DNA of 64,000 bases from Megaleporinus macrocephalus (lineage: Eukaryota; Chordata; Actinopteri; Characiformes; Anostomidae): contig CM038717.1 in assembly GCA_021613375.1 (NCBI GenBank), positions 42,061,122 through 42,125,121 on the forward strand, written 5' to 3'. Shown here in pieces: positions 57,860 to 64,000 of this stretch. The position numbers and the translations under genes were made by a program. Each line of letters begins with the position of its first letter. The first letter of the stretch is position 1. The notes below the pieces were generated by a model. It was not told the DNA's origin. It did not search any database and was given only the letters and a program-made list of their open reading frames with translations.

Positions 57860-57860
57860 A

Positions 57861-57905
<45 letters not shown>

Positions 57906-57918
57906 ACACACATACACA

Positions 57919-57972
<54 letters not shown>

Positions 57973-57990
57973 CATACATACACACCTGTC
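57816..57990. repeat. CA microsatellite
   Basis: (CA)n with regular CATA interruptions, just upstream of the DNAJB promoter region. Confidence 0.95.
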
Positions 57991-58053
57991 TATAGGAGTA
58001 CAGGGCTAATCCACTTATCTATACATTCATAACGTGGAATATTTACCATACGG

Positions 58054-58055
<2 letters not shown>

Positions 58056-58106
<51 letters not shown>

Positions 58107-58114
58107 ATCTCTCC

Positions 58115-58166
<52 letters not shown>

Positions 58167-58545
58167 CTGTTTTATCTATACATTAAGATGTGCTATGGAC
58201 TTCATTTACAGACATATCTTTCCATCTATCTATCTATCTATTAATAGAATCGAATTTTTGCGCTATGGAATTCATTTACATACATATCTATATGTCTATC
58301 TGTCTATCCTTTCATCTGTCTATCTCTGTCTATCCTTCTATCTGTATGTCTATCTGTCTGTCTATCTTTTCATCTGTCTATCTATCTGTCTATCCTTCCA
58401 TCTGTCTATCTCTGTCTATCCTTCTATCTGTATGTCTATCTGTCTATCCTTCCATCTGTATGTCTATCTGTCTGTCTATCTTTTCATCTGTCTATCTATC
58501 TGTCTATCCTTCCATCTGTCTATCTATCTGTCTGTCTATAGATGA
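58056..58545. repeat. TCTA/TCTG compound microsatellite with TA and CA runs
   Basis: A pure TCTA run (58056-58104) is followed by TA/CA runs, then longer degenerate TCTG/TCTA/CCATC repeats from about 58220. Confidence 0.9.
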
Positions 58546-59212
58546 AGGTGTGTATGTACTGATGTGTACATTAATAGTATAGAGTATTTACACTATAGAC
58601 TGATTGGTATAGGCAGCCTCGCTGAACAGTGTCTAAGTCGTTGTGGGGAGTCCCCTCCTCTCCTCCAGTAGTGTCGAACATTTTGTTCTTTTGGGATAAT
58701 TTGTCCCATGCTAGACCCCCAGCACCCCCAACCCGCCCCCCCCCCACCAACCCCCCCGAAAATAACTGCAGCTTTTCTTAGAAGATGCAATCAAAGTGCA
58801 CTTTTTTGGAGAGGGGATCTGCCACCAGCGCTGGAGTGAGGAGTGGGGGAGTGAGGAGTGAGGAGTGGGGAGTGGGTTCATCTGGGTGCATGTGTTCCCA
58901 GACAACCGCATTGCAACCCCCCTCAACCACCCCCCTCCCCAAACGAACACCGAGCAGGGCGTGCGTTTTTGTGTCTGCTCCATCGCCGAGCAAGTTTTTT
59001 TTTTTTTTGGTATTGTTCATCTGGACCGGGATGCACTGCGCATGCGCTCTCGCGGAAAAGCCTCCGGGAACGGCGCGCGGTTGCGCAACGGAGATGCTTC
59101 CCGCCGCTTCTTCTACATACATGGCAGCACTTCCTCAGCCAATGGCGCGCGGAGTCCCGGAGCCACCGGAACACGGACAAATGTGGAGAAGAGAGAGCCT
59201 CGGGCGCGCGCT

Positions 59213-59217
<5 letters not shown>

Positions 59218-59258
<41 letters not shown>
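59218..59258. repeat. GA microsatellite
   Basis: A pure (GA)n tract in a CpG-rich stretch (about 59030-59220). No exon is recognised around it. Confidence 0.9.
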
Positions 59259-59261
<3 letters not shown>

Positions 59262-59305
59262 GATCCGGGATGGGGTTATTCGCCGGCTGCCTGTTCGAAT
59301 AGTGC

Positions 59306-59357
59306 CGTTCCACCTTAAATAGTGCAGCGCTCACACTCAGGCGCTTAAGGTGGAACG
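59306..59357. repeat. Short hairpin related to the 1561-1677 palindrome
   Basis: CGTTCCACCTTAA at 59306-59318 is inverted exactly at 59345-59357, with AGTGCAGCGC and GCGC in between. It shares its core with the large palindrome. Confidence 0.75.
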
Positions 59358-59489
59358 ACACGGATAGAACAGCGCTCGCGGATGACTTCAGATTCATGAG
59401 ATTATATTGTTATGTTGGAACGCGCGTGAGGGAGCGTCACATGAGCTCGCGGTGAACGTCGTGGTTTGCATGTTAGAAGATGCAGCTTA

Positions 59490-59490
<1 letters not shown>

Positions 59491-59532
<42 letters not shown>

Positions 59533-59567
59533 TATTTATTTATTTTTTATTATTATTATTATTATTA
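59491..59567. repeat. ATT microsatellite
   Basis: An (ATT)n tract with a short TTTA run inside. Confidence 0.95.
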
Positions 59568-59979
59568 CGCATTGTTGAGGGTTTGGCTATTTATTCACGT
59601 GAAAGGTGTCTCGAGCTCCTCTCCTCAGGGGTGCGAGTGAGTCGTGACCGTGTGCCTGTAATCATCTTCAGCGCGTGACCAACGGAAGTCCAGCTGGGCG
59701 CGCGCCTGTGAGCTCCATAATTAGCGTTGATAGTGTGGACCGCGCGCCTGGGGTGTAATGGAGGTGAAGTAGGGACTTTTAGTGACATTTAGATGAAAGA
59801 AAACAGACCAACTGCCTGCAATACACAATATACAACATCAAAGAGAGATCAATCAGAATTAACATTAAAGGCTTTTTTAAAAAATTCCTTTGGATATAAA
59901 GTCATTCAGAGTGGGTTCAGTGTGAAGTGGTTCAGGTGGTGTATACAGTGGTGGTGGTGATAGTAACCAGGGGTCACCA

Positions 59980-62900
59980 TCATCAACACTGTTCCTTCAT
60001 CCCCTCATTCCTTTATCATCACCAACACTGTTCCTTCATCCCCTCATTCCTTTATCATCACCAACACTGTTCCTTCATCCCTTCATCGTTCCTTTATCAT
60101 CAGCAACACTGTTCCTTCATCCCTTCATCGTTCCTTTATCATCAGCAACACTGTTCCTTCATCCCTTCATCGTTCCTTTATCATCACCAAGACTGTTCCT
60201 TCATCCCTTCATTACTTTATCATCACCAACACTGTTCCTTCATCCCTTCATTCCTTTATCATCACCAACACTGTTCCTTCATCCCTTCATTCCTTTATCA
60301 CTACCAAACTGTTCCTTCATCCCTTCATTCATTTATCACTACCAACACTGTTCCTTCATCCCTTCATTCATTTATCATCACCAACACTGTTCCTTCATCC
60401 CTTCATTCCTTTATCACCACCAACACTGTTCCTTCATTCCTTTATCACCACCAACACTGTTCCTTCATCCCTTCATTCCTTTATCACCACCAACACTGTT
60501 CCTTCATCCCTTCATTCCTTTATCATCACCAACACTGTTCCTTCATCCCTTCATTCCTTTATCACTACCAAACTGTTCCTTCATCCCTTCATTCATTTAT
60601 CACTACCAACACTGTTCCTTCATCCCTTCATTCATTTATCATCACCAACACTGTTCCTTCATCCCTTCATTCCTTTATCACCACCAACACTGTTCCTTCA
60701 TTCCTTTATCACCACCAACACTGTTCCTTCATCCCTTCATTCCTTTATCACCACCAACACTGTTCCTTCATCCCTTCATTCCTTCATCACCACCAACACT
60801 GTTCCTTCATTCCTTTATCACCACCAACACTGTTCCTTCATCCCTTCATTCCTTTATCACCACCAACACTGTTCCTTCATCCCTTCATTCCTTCATCACC
60901 ACCAACACTGTTCCTTCATCCCTTCATTCCTTTATCACCACCAACACTGTTCCTTCATCCCTTCATTCCTTTATCATCACCAACACTGTTCCTTCATTCC
61001 TTTATCACCACCAACACTGTTCCTTCATCCCTTCATTCCTTTATCATCACCAACACTGTTCCTTCATCCCTTCATTCCTTTATCACCACCAACACTGTTC
61101 GTTCATCCCTTCATTCCTTTATCACCACCAACACTGTTCCTTCATCCCTTCATTCCTTTATCATCACCAACACTGTTCCTTCATCCCTTCTTTCCTTTAT
61201 CATCACCAAGACTGTTCCTTCATCCCTTCATTCCTTTATCATCACCAACACTGTTCCTTCATCCCTTCATTCCTTTATCATCACCAACACTGTTCCTTCA
61301 TCCCTTCATTCCTTTATCACTACCAACACTGTTCCTTCATCCCTTCATTCCTTTATCATCACCAACACTGTTCCTTCATCCCTTCATTCCTTTATCACCA
61401 CCAACACTGTTCCTTCATCCCTTCAATGCTTTATCATCACCAACACTGTTCCTTCATCTCTTCATTCCTTCATCACCACCAACACTGTTCCTTCATCCCT
61501 TCATTCCTTTATCATCACCAACACTGTTCCTTCATCCCTTCATTCCTTCATCATCACCAACACTGTTCCTACATCCCTTCATTCCTTTATCATCACCAAC
61601 ACTGTTCCTTCATCCCTTCATTACTTTATCATCACCACCACTGTTCCTTCATCCCTTCATTCCTTTATCACCACCAACACTGTTCCTTCATCCCTTCATT
61701 ACTTTATCATCACCAACACTGTTTCTTCATCCCTTCATTACTTTATCATCATCACCAACACTGTTCCTTCATCCCTTCATTCCTTTATCACCACCAACAC
61801 TGTTTCTTTATCCCTTCATTACTTTATCATCATCACCAACACTGTTCCTTCATCCCTTCATTCCTTTATCACCACCAACACTGTTCCTTCATCCCTTCAT
61901 TACTTTATCAACACCAACACTGTTCCTTCATCCCTTCATTCCTTTATCACCACCAACACTGTTCCTTCATCCCTTCATTACTTTATCATCACCAACACTG
62001 TTCCTTCATCCCTTCATTACTTTATCATTATCACCAACACGGTTCCTTCATCCCTTCATTACTTTATCACCACCAACACTGTTCCTTCATCCCTTCATTC
62101 CTTTATCATCACCAACACTGTTCCTTCATCCCTTCATTCCTTTATCATCACCAACACTGTTCCTTCATCCCTTCATTACTTTATCATCACCAACACTGTT
62201 CCTTCATCCCTTCATTACTTTATCATCACCAACACTGTTCCTTCATCCCTTCATTCCTTTATCACCACCAACACTGTTCCTTCATCCCTTCATTACTTTA
62301 TCATCACTAACACTGTTCCTTCATCCCTTCATTCCTTTATCACCACCAATATTGTTCCTTCATCCCTTCATTCCTTTATCATCACCAACACTGTTCCTTC
62401 ATCCCTTCATTCCTTTAGCATCACCAACACTGTTCCTTCATCCCTTCATTACTTTATCACCAACACTGTTCCTTCATCCCTTCATTCCTTTATCACCACC
62501 AACATTGTTCCTTCATCCCTTTATTCCTTTATCACCACCAACACTGTTCCTTCATCCCTTCATTCCTTTATCACCACCAACACTGTTCCTTCATCCCTTC
62601 ATTCCTTTATCACCACCAACACTGTTCCTTCATCCCTTCATTCATTTATCATCACCAACACTGTTCCTTCATCCCTTCATTCCTTTATCACCAACACTGT
62701 TCCTTCATCCCCTCATTCCTTTATCATCACCAACACTGTTCCTTCATCCCTTCATTCCTTTATCATCACCAACACTGTTCCTTCATCCCTTCATTCCTTT
62801 ATCACCACCAACACTGTTCCTTCATCCCTTCATTCCTTCATCACCACCAACACTGTTCCTTCATCCCTTCATTCCTTTATCATCACCAACACTGTTCCTT

Positions 62901-64000
62901 CATCCCTTCATTCCTTCATCATCACCAACACTGTTCCTACATCCCTTCATTCCTTTATCATCACCAACACTGTTCCTTCATCCCTTCATTACTTTATCAT
63001 CACCACCACTGTTCCTTCATCCCTTCATTCCTTTATCACCACCAACACTGTTCCTTCATCCCTTCATTACTTTATCATCACCAACACTGTTTCTTCATCC
63101 CTTCATTACTTTATCATCATCACCAACACTGTTCCTTCATCCCTTCATTCCTTTATCACCACCAACACTGTTTCTTTATCCCTTCATTACTTTATCATCA
63201 TCACCAACACTGTTCCTTCATCCCTTCATTCCTTTATCACCACCAACACTGTTCCTTCATCCCTTCATTACTTTATCAACACCAACACTGTTCCTTCATC
63301 CCTTCATTCCTTTATCACCACCAACACTGTTCCTTCATCCCTTCATTACTTTATCATCACCAACACTGTTCCTTCATCCCTTCATTACTTTATCATTATC
63401 ACCAACACGGTTCCTTCATCCCTTCATTACTTTATCACCACCAACACTGTTCCTTCATCCCTTCATTCCTTTATCATCACCAACACTGTTCCTTCATCCC
63501 TTCATTCCTTTATCATCACCAACACTGTTCCTTCATCCCTTCATTACTTTATCATCACCAACACTGTTCCTTCATCCCTTCATTACTTTATCATCACCAA
63601 CACTGTTCCTTCATCCCTTCATTCCTTTATCACCACCAACACTGTTCCTTCATCCCTTCATTACTTTATCATCACCAACACTGTTCCTTCATCCCTCTAT
63701 TCCTTTATCACCACCATAATTGTTCCTTCATCCCTTCATTCCTTTATCATCACCAACACTGTTCCTTCATCCCTTCATTCCTTTATCATCACCAACACTG
63801 TTCCTTCATCCCTTCATTACTTTATCACCAACACTGTTCCTTCATCCCTTCATTCCTTTATCATCACCAACATTGTTCCTTCATCCCTTTATTCCTTTAT
63901 CACCACCAACACTGTTCCTTCATCCCTTCATTCCTTTATCACCACCAACACTGTTCCTTCATCCCTTCATTCCTTTATCACCACCAACACTGTTCCTTCA
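59980..64000. repeat. 39-bp minisatellite running off the window
   Basis: The core is CATTCCTTTATCATCACC. Units of 36, 39 and 42 bp differ by ATC/ACC triplets. A block is duplicated at a spacing of exactly 1368 bp: CTGTTCCTAC at 61563 and 62931, and the rare CACGG variant at 62041 and 63409. The array starts inside a copy of the dispersed repeat at 59905. Frames stay open because unit lengths are multiples of three. Confidence 0.97.

Noticed and set aside
61426..63719. Two long open frames rich in His/Phe/Pro/Leu
   Set aside because: Produced by the 39-bp array, whose unit length is a multiple of three. There is no non-repetitive coding part.

Overview
This is a nuclear genomic window from a teleost fish. 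Intron-containing vertebrate genes, very high micro- and minisatellite content and many short hAT-type DNA transposon remnants all point that way. An ostariophysan such as a characiform is a guess. Four protein-coding genes can be rebuilt exon by exon with consistent splice phases: HAUS1 (minus, 5693-14963, 9 coding exons, 278 aa), ATP5F1A (plus, 23756-30670, 11 coding exons, 552 aa), a Huluwa-like gene (minus, 33301-37070, 3 exons, 293 aa) and a DNAJ/HSP40 subfamily B gene (minus, 54024-57295, 4 exons, 361 aa). HAUS1 and ATP5F1A lie head to head, as they do in human 18q21 (from memory).

Layout. 1-5.7 kb: transposon debris, a perfect 57-bp-arm palindrome, an IR-bounded element carrying a CA-rich minisatellite, and degenerate repeats. 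5.7-15.2 kb: HAUS1, with introns holding hAT elements with intact 8-bp target duplications, a Tx1/L1-type LINE tail nested in one of them, and several copies of a dispersed element with an internal 45-bp minisatellite. Two of those copies form a ~1.17-kb inverted repeat. 15.4-16.0 kb: another DNA-transposon-like repeat. 16.5-23.44 kb: an uninterrupted 22-bp minisatellite (about 315 units) ending about 316 bp before the ATP5F1A start codon. 23.6-30.9 kb: ATP5F1A. 33.3-37.1 kb: the Huluwa-like gene, with a BED-finger hAT fragment in intron 2. 39.1-40.6 kb: another 45-bp-minisatellite element and a 15-bp minisatellite. 41.06-49.08 kb: an ~8-kb 20-bp minisatellite with almost no G on the plus strand. 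50.83-52.73 kb: a 24-bp minisatellite that creates long spurious reading frames. 54.0-57.3 kb: the DNAJB gene. 57.8-59.6 kb: CA, TCTA, GA and ATT microsatellites. 59.98-64.0 kb: a 39-bp minisatellite running off the window.

The genes do not form a pathway. HAUS1 is a spindle (augmin) subunit, ATP5F1A is the catalytic-core alpha subunit of mitochondrial ATP synthase, Huluwa is a maternal activator of beta-catenin signalling, and the DNAJB protein is an HSP70 co-chaperone. The most notable content is the huluwa orthologue and the four large tandem arrays, which together make up about one third of the window and show period-locked and higher-order structure.
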